A stretch of DNA of 64,000 nt from Molossus alvarezi (Eukaryota; Chordata; Mammalia; Chiroptera; Molossidae). Under the pieces are notes generated by a model. The model searched no databases. It saw only the letters and a list, made by a program, of their open reading frames with translations, and was not told the origin of the DNA. The DNA is taken from NCBI GenBank assembly GCA_037176705.1, contig CM073887.1, forward strand, positions 55,885,001-55,949,000, given 5' to 3'. Position numbers and translations under genes: made by a program. Every line of letters begins with the position of its first letter. Position 1 is the stretch's first letter. This document shows positions 45,348-59,080 of this stretch, piece by piece.

Positions 45348-48300
45348 TGAACATAACAGTCTGAGGAAAACAGTAGACCCAGATACATGGAAGTAGGGCA
45401 CAGACTGACATCCCTCAGAAGAGGGTGTCGGGTGGGTGGGAAGAGATAAACCACAGAACTTATATGCATGTATGCATGATCAATGGACATGGACAACTAA
45501 GCCGGGGATGGGGCGGTGGTGGGGTGGGGAGGGGTGTGCCAATGGGGTAAAAAAGGTAAAATATCTGTAACAAAAAAATAAAAAATTAAAAAAAAAAAAA
45601 AAAAGCTAAGGAAATATATTAGCACCAAACCAGAAGTGCAAAAAACGTTAAAAGGACTGCTATATTTAGTAGAAAAAATAGGAAGAAAAATATAACCACA
45701 CTAAACAAAAATGGCAATAAATAAGTACATATCAATGATAACCTTAAACCTAAATGGATTGAATGCTCTGATCAAAAGACACAGTAGCTGATTGGATAAG
45801 AAAGCATGACTCTTATACATGTTGTTTAGAAGAGACCCACATCACGACAAAAGATTCACATAGGTTGAAAGTAAAAGGATGGAAAAAAATATTTCAAACA
45901 AAAAGAAAGAAAAAAAAAAAGCTGGGGGTAGCAATAATCACATCTAATAAAATAGATTTCAAAATGTAGGCCAGAACTAGAGACAAAGAAGGGCTCTACA
46001 TAATATTTAAAGAATCTATCCAACAGGAAGATATAACCTTGATAAACATATATGCACCCAATATAGGAGCACCTAAATATATTAATAATCTGGAGGACTT
46101 CAAAGGAGAAATCAACAGCAGCACAATCATAGCAGGGGACTTCAACACCCCCCTGATATCACTGGATAGATCCTCTAGACAAAAAATTAACAAGGAAACA
46201 GAGACTCTAAATGATGCACTAGATTAAATGGATTTAATAGATACCTACAGAGAATTATACCCCAAAACTGCAGAATTCACATTCTTCTCAAGTGCACATG
46301 GGACATTCTCAAAGACAGACCAGATGTTAGGGCACAAATTAAGTCTCTACAAGTTCAAGAAGACTGAAATCATATCAAGCATCTTCTCAGATCACAATGG
46401 CATGCAACTAAAAATCAATTGCGACAAGAACATGCAAAGACATTTGATCACATGGAGGCTAAATAGCATGTTATTAAACAATGAATGGGTTACCAAGGAA
46501 ATCAAGAAAAAAATTAAAAACTTCCTGGAAACCAATAAAAATAAATGCACAACAACAGAAAATCAATGGGACGCAGCGAAAGCAGACCTGAGAGGGAAGT
46601 TCATAGCACTAGAGGCCTACCTCAAGAAACAAGAAAAATTTCTAATTGACTAACTTCACAAATTCAAGAAGTAGAAAGCAAAGAAAAAGAAAAACCCAGA
46701 GCAAGCAGAAGGAAAGAAATAGTAAAGATCAGAGCAAAAATAAATGACATAGAGTCCAAAAAACAAAACAAAAACAAAACGAAGCAAAATAAAAAAACAA
46801 TTCAAAAGATCAATGAAACAAACAGCTGGGGTTTTTTTTTTTAAAGATAAACAAGATTGATGGAACCTTAGCTAGACTCACTAAGAAACAAAGAGAGAGA
46901 ACGCAAATACACAAAATCAGAAACAAAAGAAAAGTAACAACTGACATCATGGAAATACAAAGAATTGTTAACAAAGACTGTGAACAAATTGGATAATGTA
47001 AGAGAAATGGACGAACTTCTAGAAACACACAGCCTCCAAAAACTGAACATAAGAGATAGGGAACTTGAACAGACCAATAACAACAAGGAAATTGAAGATG
47101 TAATTAAGATTCACTCACAAACAAAAGCCCAGACCCGGATGGTTTAACAGGAGAGTTTTACCAAACATTCAAAGAAGAACACCCACCCATTCTCCTCAAA
47201 CTATTCCAAAAAATTCAAGAAAGAAGACTTCCAAACTTGTTTTATGAGGCCAGCATAATTCCAATTCCAAAAACCAGATAAAGACACTACAAAAAAAGAA
47301 ACTACAGGCCAATATTTCTGATGAACATGGATGCCGAATCCTTAACAAAATACTAGCAAATAGGATCCAGCAATACATTAAAAAAATTATTCCCTATGAC
47401 CAAGTGAGATTTATCCCAGGGATGCAAGGCTGGTACAATATTCGCAAATAAATAAATGGAATGCACCACATAAACAAAATGATCATATCAATAGACACTG
47501 AAAAAGCATTCAACAAAATCCAGCACCCATTTCTGATAAAAACACTCAGTAATGTGGGAATAGAGGGATCATATCTCAACATAATAAAGGCCATATATAA
47601 AAAAATCTACAGTCAACATCATACTCAATGGGCAAAAATTAAAGAGTTTCCCTGAAGCCCAGGCACAAGACAAGGATGTCCACTTTCACTACTCTATTTA
47701 ACATAGTACTGGAAGTCTAGGCCACAGCAATCAGACATAAAGAAAAAAATAAAAGGAATCCAAATTGGAAAGGAGGAAGTGAAACTGTCATTATTCGCAG
47801 ATGACATGATATTATACATAAAAAACCCTATAGACGCCATCAAAAACCTACTAGATTTAATAAACAAATTTGGGAAGGTAGCAGGATACAAAATTAACAT
47901 CAAGAAATAAACGGCATTCTTATACACCAATAATGAACTTACAGAAAGAGAAACTAAAAAACAATCCCATTTGCCATTGTGGCAAAAAAATGAAGATTTC
48001 TAGAAATAAAATTAACCAAAGAAGTAAAGGACCTATTTGCAGAAAACCACAGGACATTGAAAAAAGAAATAGAGGAAGATATAGAAAAGTGGAAGCCCAT
48101 ATCATGTTCATGAATTGGAAGAATTAACATCATTAAAATGTCCATACTGCCCAAAGCAATCTATAGATTCAATGCAATCCCCATCAAAATACCATCGACA
48201 TATTTCACACAACTAGAACAAATACTTCAAAAGTTTATATGGAACCAAAAAGACCCTGAATAGCCACAGCAATCTTGACAAAGAAGGACAAAGTAGGTGG

Positions 48301-48594
48301 GATTGCAATACCAGATATCAGGTTATACTACAAAGCCATTGTAATCAAAACAGCATGATACTTTTAATCTTGTGTCTGGTACTGACACAAGAGCAGGCAT
48401 ATAGACCAGTGGAACAGAAAAGAGAGCCCAGAAACGGACCCAAGACATTATGCTCAATTAATATTTGACAAAGGTGGCAAGAGCATACAGTGGAGTAAAA
48501 ACAGCCACTTTAGTAAGTGGTGTTGGGAAAATTGGGCAGCTACTGCAAAATATGAAAATAGACCACCAACTTACAACATACACAAGAATAAACT

Positions 48595-48707
48595 TAGCCT
48601 TGGCCGGTTTGGCTGAGCAGTTGGGAGTGTTGGCCTGCAGACCAGAGAGTCCTGGGTTTGGTTCCCGCTAGGGGCATGTACCAAAAAAAAAAAAAAAAAG
48701 GAAAAGA
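48595..48707 (+). mobile_element. Short SINE: tRNA-like head plus A tail only
   Basis: Contains only the tRNA-related head ('ttggccggtttggctgagca' to 'aggggcatgtacc') followed by an A run. TSD aagaataaact at 48,584-48,594 and 48,708-48,718, so it inserted in this short form. Confidence 0.93.
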
Positions 48708-49013
48708 AAGAATAAACTGAAAATGGATAAGACTTAAATGTGACTCACGAATCCATAAAAATCCCAGAAGAAACTCTAGGCAACAAAATTTCAGACATCA
48801 CATGCAATAGAATTTTCACTGGTACAATTCCTAAGACAAGAGAAACAATGGAAAAATTAATACACGGGACTACATAAAACTAAAAAGCTTCTGCACAGCA
48901 CAAGAAACAACCATCAAAGTGGAAAGAGAACCCCTTATAAGGGAGAGCATAATTGCCAATGATACATCAGATAAGGAGTTAATTTCCAAAATATATAGAG
49001 TGCTCATACAACT

Positions 49014-49107
49014 CTTATTAAGTCCTCTGTCCATTTTTTAATTGGGTTCTTTGTCTTCCTTTTGTTGAGTTGAACCCAATTAAAAAATGGACAGAGGACT
49101 TAATAAG
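49014..49107. repeat. 36-bp perfect inverted repeat with 22-nt loop
   Basis: Arms at 49,014-49,049 and 49,072-49,107 are exact reverse complements; the spacer is 49,050-49,071. The spacer is itself the reverse complement of the sequence expected just upstream of the right arm in other L1 copies (for example around 44,697-44,718). So spacer and left arm together form one inverted copy of the local L1 text. Confidence 0.97.
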
Positions 49108-49944
49108 ACACCTCTCCAAAGAGGACATAGAAATGGCCAAGAGACATGAAGAAATGCTCAACATCACTAATCATCAGAGAGATGCAAATTAAAACAATTA
49201 CGAGGTATCACCTCACACCTGCCACAATCGCTGCCATCAACAAATTATCAAACAACAAGTGCTGGCGAGGGTGTGGAGAAAAGGGGACTCGAGTACACTG
49301 CTGGTGGGAATGCAGACTGGTGCAGCCACTATGGAAAACAATGTGGTGTTACCTCAAATAATTAAAAATTGATCTGCCATTTGACCCAGTGATCCCACGT
49401 CTAGGAATATACTCTAAGAAGCCTGAAACACCAATCAGAAAGAATATATGCACCCCTATGTTCATAGCAGTGCTATTTACAATAGCTGAGATCTGGAAAC
49501 AGACCAAGTGTCCATCAGTAGATGAGTGAATAAAAAATGCTGTGGTACATGTATACAATAGAGTACTACGCAGCTGTAAGAAAGAAAGATCTTATATCCT
49601 TTGAGAGGACCTGGAGGGACCTGGAGAGTATTATGCTAAGTGAAATAAGCCAGTCAGGGAAAGACAAGTATCACATGATCTCACTCATTTGTGGAATATA
49701 ATGAAGAAAATAGACCCAGAGACATAGAACTAGGGTTCAGATGGACAAACTTCAAAGGAGGGGGTTTGTGGAGGGAGAGAGGGAAGAGATAAACCAAAGA
49801 ACTTATGCACATAAGCATAACCAATGGACATAGTCAACAGTGCTTCGAGGTGGGGCGGGGGCGCGGTAAAGGAAGGAGGGTATCAATGGGGGGAAAAAGG
49901 AGAAACATCTGTAACAAATGTTAATTAATTAAATAAATAAAAAA

Positions 49945-50520
49945 TACTGGGACCAAATCACAGGACTACAGAACACTTCCTCTGCACACACAACACAGCA
50001 CCAACACTCCTGTTTAACAACAGTGGAATGCAGCGAAAGAACTGTAGTTTCAGAACTTGTTTCGGAAGCCTCTGTAGAATTCTAAAGATGACACTGAGGC
50101 AAAGTCAAGAACACCTGAGGATATTTGCCTCAAACAGTTACAGTAAATAGTAAACACAGCCTAAACCCTAGTCAGATAATCATAAAACCTCATACTAAAG
50201 GCCTACTTTCCTCAGTTCCTCCTTCACAGTACCTCATGTCCAGCATCCAACCAAAACTATAAGGCATGCTAAAAATTTAAAGGCACACTATGAAGATATA
50301 GAATAGGCAAGAGAACATAATTCAGATGTAATAGATACATTGGATTTATCAAACCAGAAATGTAAAGCAATCATAATTAATGTGCTAAGAGCTCTAATGG
50401 AACTAATGGACAACTCACAAAAGCATTGGTAGGGTAAGCTGAGATGGAAACTAACAAAGAACCAAGAGGGAAATGCAAGAAATAAAAAACCAAAACAGAA
50501 AAGAAATGAAGAATTCCTTT
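49945..50520 (+). mobile_element. Old L1 5'UTR/ORF1 fragment
   Basis: Resembles the ORF1 start of older L1 families: 'tatcaaaccagaaatgtaaa', 'gctaagagctctaatggaac' and 'gatggaaactaacaaag'. Highly decayed. Confidence 0.55.
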
Positions 50521-50572
50521 GTGGGGGGCTCATCAACCCATTTCCTGTTTAGGAAAATAAAAGTGCAGCTCG

Positions 50573-52260
<1,688 letters not shown>

Positions 52261-53140
52261 CAAAGCAATTTAAAAATAACAACAAAATCAAGATATTTAA
52301 TGGCAAACTTTGGGGGTAAAGTTAGGACTGTAATCTGCAGGTCAGCACGGGGTAAACACTGTAGCCACAATCACTGCCAATGAGTATTCTCGGGACAAAT
52401 AGGAAATAGGTTAAAAACAAAAAACAACAACAAAAAGCCCCACAGAATAAATAAAAGAAGCAATGACAACTATAATTTTTACAAAATCAATGACAGACAC
52501 CAAACCAGGAACTTCAGAGATCACCAAAGAAGACAAAAAGCAAAAAGTTCACACTTACAAATCATATTCAACCTGGAAAAGAAAAACCAAAGACAAAGAG
52601 AACATGTGAAAGAAGCGGAGGGAAGAGAGAGCCTTTTTTATAGAGAAACAAGGATAAAAAGCAAATTAGTCTTATTTGAAGAACTATGCAAGCAGGAAGA
52701 GAATTTTTTAAATAAAGTGTTAAAACAAAAACCACTCAACTAGAAATTTTTGTCAATCAAAATTATCCTTCAAAAGTGAGGAAGAAATAGTCTTTGAGAC
52801 AAACAAAATTGAGGAAATTTGTCCCTGGAACACCTGCTTTGCAAAAAGTGTTAAATTTGTCCAGACAAAGGTAAAGAAGAAAGGTAAAGTGCTAGTGAAT
52901 GAATAAATGAAGCTTAAATGATTTGTTTTGTTATTTTTATTTATCTGATGACAGAGAACATTTTGTTCAAACTCATAATAGCTACAACATAGCAATAACA
53001 GCAATGTTACAAGGGACAGGGAGGAAAGAATTGGGAATACTCTCTTTTGAGGAATATGTACATCCAGTGAAGGAGCAATAATGTTACTTCAAAGGTAACA
53101 AATAGAAACTAGTAAAATGTGGTAGATATTAATCCAACTA
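52261..53140 (+). mobile_element. Old L1 ORF1-region fragment
   Basis: Decayed sequence with L1 order, such as 'tcaaaattatccttcaaaag', 'ttgtccagacaaaggtaaag' and 'gaggaatatgtacatcc'. No frame is open. Confidence 0.55.
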
Positions 53141-53290
53141 TAATCATGCGCTGCTAAATGATGGGAATACGTTGTGAGAAATGCTTTGTTAGGCAACACA
53201 AACCTAGATGGTGTAGCCTACTACACATCCAGGCTACATGGTATATCATGGTTGTAAGCAGTCTGTCATGTCGTTATGTTGTGCATTACT
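53141..53290. mobile_element. MER8-like short DNA transposon
   Basis: A 150-bp element with related ends: left 'atcatgcgctgctaaatgat' and 'gaatacgttgtgagaaatgc'; right 'gtcgttatgttgtgcattac' as inverted counterpart. Its ends belong to the same family as the Tigger-like element at 1215. It splits an old L1. Confidence 0.75.
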
Positions 53291-54300
53291 ACATATCAAT
53301 AATCACTTGAAACATTAATGGTCTAAATGCAACAAATGAAAGACAGAAACTGTCATAGTAGATAATAATAACAATTAAATGTTCCTACAAGAATCATACT
53401 TTAGATATAAAGACATAGATAAAAAGTAAAGAATGGAGAAGCATATCATGCCAACATTAAATAAAAGAAAGCTGGCATAGCTGTACTATAATTTCAGAGG
53501 AAGCACACTTCAGAGAGATAAACAAGGGCATTACATAATGATAAATGAGTTAGTTCTCCAAGAGGACATAGCAGTCCTTGGTGGGTATGTATGTAACATA
53601 CATACCCTTCGTGAGTATGTATGGGAAGAATTGCTTGTGGGAAAAAAAAAAAAAAGACTAGTACTGCAAAGAGAAACAGGAAACAGGTAAACTTACCTTT
53701 ACAATTGGAACCTTCAACACCTGCCCCATTAGTAATTAAGAGTTCCAGGAGGCAGAAAATCAGAACAGATATGAAATCCAGATACATGAAGCTCAAAGAC
53801 CCCTAAATAGGTTAAGCCAAAAGGAGACTTCACAAGTTGCATTAGAAGCAAATTATCAAAAACCAAAGGCAGAGAACTTTTAGCAAGAAAAAAAAAGACA
53901 TATCACATACAAGAAAACACCCATGTCTGCACATTTCTCAACTGAAACCGGAAGGACAGCGAGAGTGGCATTATATGCACAAAATGTTGAAAGAAAAAAA
54001 CTGCCAACCAAGAACACTACACAGCAAAGCTATTCCTCAGAAATGCGTGAAAAAGATTCTGCAAACAAACCAAAGCTGAGGGAGCTCATCACCACAACAC
54101 TTGCTTTACAAGATCTTCAAGCTTAAGTGAAAGGATGCTAATAATTAGTAACATGGAAATATATGAAAGTACAAAACTAACTGCTCAAAGAAACAAAGAA
54201 TTGGTTGTTTGAAAATATAAACCAAAGTGAAAAGCCTTTAGCTAGACTATCAAAAAAGAGAAAAGATTCCAATGAACAAAATCAGAAATAAAGGGTGCTG
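53291..54300 (+). mobile_element. Old L1 fragments (ORF1/ORF2)
   Basis: Begins 'acatatcaataatcacttga', the ORF2 start text. Later it has ORF1-like C-terminal text near 53,920-54,120 and an ORF2 piece at 54,190-54,290 ('caaagaattggttgtttgaa'). The mixed order shows more than one fragment. Confidence 0.6.
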
Positions 54301-54398
54301 TGTACAGGGGCTTATTTGGTGCAAACACAAACTCCATGTTTTGATAAGCCACTATGAGGCTTATTCCTTGTTTCCAGGTTTAAGAATAGGCCAAATTT
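54301..54398. other. Unassigned spacer
   Basis: Nothing recognised. Confidence 0.35.
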
Positions 54399-54559
54399 CC
54401 CTGGCTGGGTAGCTCAGTTGGTTAGAGCATCATTCTGGTACACCAAGGTTGCAGGTTTGATCTCTGGTCAGGGCATATAACATACAAGAATCAACCAATA
54501 AATGCATAAATAAGTGGAGCAATCTCTCTCTCTCTAAAGTCAATAAAAAGTAAAAAGAT
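54399..54559 (+). mobile_element. Diverged SINE
   Basis: Head 'ccctggctgggtagctcagt', short body, A-rich tail. TSD gccaaattt at about 54,390-54,398 and 54,560-54,568. Confidence 0.85.
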
Positions 54560-54568
54560 GCCAAATTT

Positions 54569-56049
54569 AGCTGTTAAAAAAATGCACTGGGGATAATTAT
54601 CTTTCCATTAAAGAAATTTTGTATAAAAATTTTCAGTCCTCAATGGCTGTCTACTTTACATTGAAACATTATGTAATTACACTGGGGGTGAGGTCTGTGG
54701 GGTCCATTTTTGCCAAGCCATTATGGAAGTGGCAAAGATTTAATTTTAGTTTATGAATCATTGGTTCAGAGCCTTCCTGGTCACTATGGGATACTTTAGA
54801 ACAATGGGTGCTATGACCAAGGGTAACTTACAGTAAGAGAATAGTTGTCTGATAATTAAGGTGAGACATGTCTAGTTGTCCCTATTTTATACTCAGTGAC
54901 CCCGCTGACATTATTAGGGGTTCCTTGTTCACATTTAGTGTGATCCTATTATAACTGTAATTTTAGACTTGGTACTGAATATTTGCATAAAATTTTGTGC
55001 ATGGCAAAATTCAGAACCTATGTGGGAGGGGCTCGCAAACCAAACACTGTCCCTTCCTCTTTGTTGTGTAATTCTTTGAGTATAATGTACTTGGGGTTTT
55101 CCATTGGATCAAGCTGCTTTTGTTTCTTTCTTTTTTTTATAGGTCACTGAAAATACATCAAGGAAAAGGGTATCCCTCTCTACCCTGGTATTTATGTATT
55201 TTTCCTCCAGAGAGCCTCAAAACAGTTCCATTAGGATTAGGAGGCTCCCCCATGACAACTGGCTTCTTTATAGAATTTATGGACCCTTGACTTAAACTGG
55301 CTTGAACCAACCTCTTGGCTGTGTTCCAGGGGTGCCATGGGTGTTGCCCCCTTAACCTCAAGGGTCAGGATCTGTGTTGCAGTAGAGGCAGGGAGAGCAG
55401 CAGAAGTACTTAAGGGTCCTGGGAGCCCTCTGGTATTAGCCCTCCTCCTTACTGAGAGAAGCTACTGCCCAGGAAAGCCAGGGATGCATGAGCACATGGT
55501 CAGAACATCAAACTGAATCCAGCTGAGTTTCCTCACTGTTAAGAACTGAAGCCCAGGGTGGGGGTGGGGGAAGACACACTGAAGCCTGAGAGGCCTTTCA
55601 AGACTTGTTGATTAAATACATTTTACATTTGTTGAAAAATGGATACTTCAGAAGTGACCTAACACAAGCTAGATCTAGCCAGACTAGAGATTGCTCCTCT
55701 AAATGCCCTCAGACACTGTTTGATAGACCCCTCCCTATGTCCCACAGGGAGCTGCTTACAGGAGCAGGCCATTGCCTTGCCCTAGGGCAAGTATTTAAGG
55801 CGTTTTCACCTAATCTGGAGTGGGTCAAGCACCAGTACACCAATTCTTCCTGCCCGGTTCTAGACAATTACGTAAAGCTTGCCACGGCAGGTTAGATAGA
55901 TGGTGTTGCCTACACCCAAGCAGGGTCTCCGGTGAGGTAGGTTCTTTAATATAAACTCTTGATGTAATGCTGGAATTGTCCACTTCTTCCTTCTGTCTCT
56001 TGGCCCAGAAAATATTACAGAGGGCAGTGTGACAGGACAGATCATCAAG
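54569..56049. other. Unassigned intronic sequence
   Basis: No gene or clear repeat recognised. Short frames only. Confidence 0.35.
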
Positions 56050-56227
56050 GAAAGTTTTGAAAAAGAACCTCCACCCAAAGGACTTCCTGTAGGATATCTG
56101 TGCCCAGGAAAGATCCTGCAGGGAGAGGAACGGGGATTTCATACAACACATTCCAGATGGTTATTCTGTTTTCCTCTAACATAAAATAACCACAGGTAAA
56201 AAATTAATCTTTAATATGTGGCAACCA
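56050..56227. other. Duplicated intron block (partner of 402-558)
   Basis: See the first block: shared 'cctccacccaaaggactt' and following text. Lies about 0.7 kb inside intron 1 from the right promoter. Confidence 0.55.
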
Positions 56228-56355
56228 CTGAAGACTCGGTTGGTTGGAGCAGCGTCTCCAGTACACCAAAAGGTAGCGGTTTGGTTCTGGTCAGGGCGTG
56301 TCTCTCTCTCTCTCTTCCTCTCTTCCTCTCTCTGAGATCAATTACAAAAAAGTAA
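56228..56355 (+). mobile_element. Diverged, shortened SINE
   Basis: 'gactcggttggttggagcag' then 'ttctggtcagggcgtg', CT-rich run and A-rich tail. Confidence 0.75.
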
Positions 56356-56519
56356 ATATTGCATCTGCTTGAAATGCACTACTGAGGGCAAATATTTGCT
56401 GCTGCTGTGAATCAGAGACAGGAAAGTGGCATTTCAGATGTGGGAATAAAAATGGAGGGATTACAAACTCTAAGAAAAGCTGAGGGGCAGGGGGAAGCAC
56501 CGTTGTAAAATTGAAGCCA

Positions 56520-57125
56520 TGTTTAGGCTTCTCAAAGATTTGGAAAACTCAGGAGAAAACGGGTACCCTTGGGGAGGAAGGGGAAACTGGGGACCCCACA
56601 GACCAAAGCTCCTTCCACTGACAAACCCGAGACCAAATCACGATTGTCCCCTGGCGACCCTCTCCGTGGTCACTGCCCCATTTGGAGATGCGGGGCTGCA
56701 GGCGCAGAGCTGCCCAGAGGGGCTTCGGGGCCAAAGCGAAGCCGCTGCGCCAGTGACAGGACAGGTCACCGGGGGTCAAGACGCAATCCCCAAGGTTCGA
56801 TTGGAGACCCTGGTGAACTCAGGTACAGACTTCGGACTTGACGGTGGGGAGGCTGGGTCACGTACTGTCCGGTTCTGGCCAGTCGCTGGTCTCCGCACCC
56901 CAGCCCCACACTCACCATTTCTTGGTTTCTGGGGTCGTCCCTTGAGCTCTGGCCTCCGGTAGATGTTGGGGCTGGATTGACTGCTGCACCACACCCACCT
57001 GGGTTCTTAAGTGCAGGTAAAACAGGAACTCAAGCACCTGCTGAGCGTTATCAGCAGCGCCCCACCCACCTGCCCCAGCTGCACCCAATCGGACAGATTG
57101 TAAGGACTCGCCTCCCTGCTTCGGA
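56520..57125 (-). promoter_or_regulatory. GC-rich promoter of the KRAB-ZNF gene
   Basis: GC- and CpG-rich block around the start-codon exon, aligned in patches with 3,220-3,810. It contains the first-exon donor and upstream motifs shared with the left promoter, such as 'gccccacccacctg' and 'cggacag'. Probable TATA-less promoter; the transcription start is not visible. Confidence 0.7.
56916..57010 (-). CDS. KRAB-ZNF exon 1 (5'UTR + ATG)
   Basis: Minus strand: 'cccagaaaccaagaaatg' then donor gtgagtgtgg at 56,915. The ATG (56,918-56,916) is the only coding codon and joins GAC of exon 2 to start MDSV. Same layout as the exon at 3622. The 5' limit is approximate. Pairing with the exons at 32-35 kb is inferred from strand, order and phase. 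Confidence 0.75.
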
Positions 57126-57189
57126 GTGACAACTGGGGGATTAGATGGTTTAACAGAAATTTTCACTGGTGGGCGGGACCTGTCATCAA

Positions 57190-57216
57190 TGTTTGCTCTT
57201 TTATTATTATTGATTG

Positions 57217-57247
<31 letters not shown>

Positions 57248-57374
57248 CGCCATTTGTTGTTCCACTATTGATGCATTTATTGGTTGTTTCTTGTATGTGC
57301 CCTTACCAGAAATGAACCCAAAACCATGGCTTGTGGGGACCATGTTCTAACAACTGAGCACCCCGCCAGGGCCA
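57190..57374 (-). mobile_element. Diverged SINE upstream of the promoter
   Basis: Antisense copy with a GA microsatellite (57,222-57,248), 'tgcccttaccagaaatgaac' and 'ctgagcaccccgccagggcc'. Confidence 0.85.
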
Positions 57375-58049
57375 CCGAGGTTTGCTTTGTCAACAAAACT
57401 TGCTGCATCTTCCTGCTCCTCTTTCTGAATGCGGGAACATGGGTGTGCAAAGGGAATTCCAGAGTCCATTTCCAAATGGAGTGACACCCGGTGCTGATCA
57501 ACAGGGGCACCCAGGCCAGGCCAGACTGGGACCAGAGGGTCAGAGGTACTCTCGGGGTCAGAAATTAGTATCAGCTGTGAGGCCAGTCATGGAACTGTGA
57601 TCCTTGTTTACAAACCCATTTAAAAATGACCTCGCCATTTATAGTAGTCTGGCTCCATTTGATCTTTCACTGTTGACAGGTGGAGGCCTCCACCCATCAC
57701 TTCCCCACCTCCACATATATGGTGCTTTAGTTAAAATTTCCATGGCCTCCCAAGTATCTGCTTTTGCTGGGATATTTGAACCCCACAGTGTCACCTCCAC
57801 ACAGGTACACTCTCCCACCAACCTAAGCTGTGAGATGTGTTCAGTAAAACTCACAGGTGTACTCGTTACACTGTAGCAAAATTTACTTTGGATAGTTTTT
57901 GATGATGCCCTTAGAGACTTTGAAATATAAATGGCTATGATATCCCTAAAGCAACTGAATTCCTATAGAAAAAACAATAAAAATTTTTGAAAATGTGAGA
58001 CGTAATCAAAAACTCAATATACTAACATATTGGTTCAGACTTCCTAGTA
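57375..58049. other. Unassigned upstream sequence
   Basis: Upstream of the KRAB-ZNF promoter. No gene or repeat recognised. Confidence 0.35.
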
Positions 58050-59080
58050 CATTTATTTATTTGAATAGCTTTATTGAGATACAATACACATACCATACAA
58101 TGAACTCCTTTAATGGGTACAATTCATTGGCTTTCAGTATATTCATAAATATATGCAATAAACATCACAATTTTAGAACATTTTCATTGTCTCAAAAGAA
58201 ACCCTGTATCCTTTAGCTATCATACTTCTGCATCTTTCCATTTTCCTCTTTCAAGCCACAGTCCTAGCCATTGTCTAATCTTTCTGTCTCTATAGATTTT
58301 CCGATTCTGGATTTACATATGAATGGGATCATATCATATGTTGTCTTTGTAATCGACCTCAGTCACTCAGCACACTGTTTTTCAAGGAACATATAGTAGC
58401 ATGTACGAATACTTCATCTCTTTTTGTGGCTAAATAATATTGCATGTATGGATAAAACACATTGTGTTTATTCATGTTAATGGACATTTAGTTTATGTCC
58501 ACTTTTTGGCTATTCTGAAAAATGTTTCAATAAACTTTCATGTACAAGTTTTTGTTTTAAATTACATTTTCATTTCTTTGGGCGTATGTACCTAGGAGTG
58601 AATTGCTGGGTCCTATGGTAACTCTAGGCTTAACTTTTAAGGAGCTGTTAGCCTGTTTTCCCAAGTGGTGACTGCAGCACCATTTTATATTGCCCACCAG
58701 TTGTGGATGAGGGTTCCGATTTTTTTCCGTATTTTCCACAAAACTTGTTATTATCTCACTTTTGATTCCAGCCATCCTGGAGGTTGTGATGTGGTATATC
58801 TCACTGGGGTTTTGATTTTACTTTCTTTGATGTAGGGGTTTCTAGCATTTTCCCATGTGCTCTTGCCCCTTCATATGTCTTCCTTGGAAAAAAATGTCTA
58901 TTTACATCCTTTGACATTCTTTACATTTTTTATTTCACATTATAAATTATTGAGTTGTAAGAGTTTGTTTTTTAAAAAATATTTTTGTACAAATCCCTTA
59001 TGAGATATATGATTTGTAAAACTTTCTTTTACTATGTGGGTTGTGTTTTCACTTTCTTGCTCTTACATTTACTTTGAATT
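58050..59080 (-). mobile_element. Old L1M 3' end, antisense
   Basis: Matches the ancient L1M 3' region on the opposite strand: 'agaaaccctgtatcctttag', 'gacatttagtttatgtccac', 'ttttggctattctgaaaaat', 'acctaggagtgaattgctgg', 'gagttgtaagagtttg'. Continuous for about 1 kb. Confidence 0.8.

Larger units (their letters stand above)
39776..45604 (+). mobile_element. Full-length LINE-1 (copy I) nested in copy H
   Basis: Complete order: 5'UTR (39,776-40,601, GC-rich with CpGs), ORF1, spacer, ORF2, G-rich 3'UTR and A tail. The target repeat gctaagga, preceded by an A run, is present on both sides (39,768-39,775 and 45,605-45,612), and the interrupted ORF1 text of copy H reads on across it. It has the longest open frames of any L1 here, including a 399-codon endonuclease/linker stretch, so it is among the younger copies. 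Several frameshifts and stops make it inactive. Confidence 0.95.
45605..49940 (+). mobile_element. L1 copy H, right part
   Basis: Continues the ORF1 end from 39,775 ('gctaaggaaatatattagca'), then ORF2 from ATG 45,711 to about 49,700, a G-rich 3'UTR and an A-rich tail ending near 49,940. ORF2 is heavily broken. It carries a truncated SINE (48,595-48,707) and a hairpin-type rearrangement (49,014-49,107). Confidence 0.92.
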
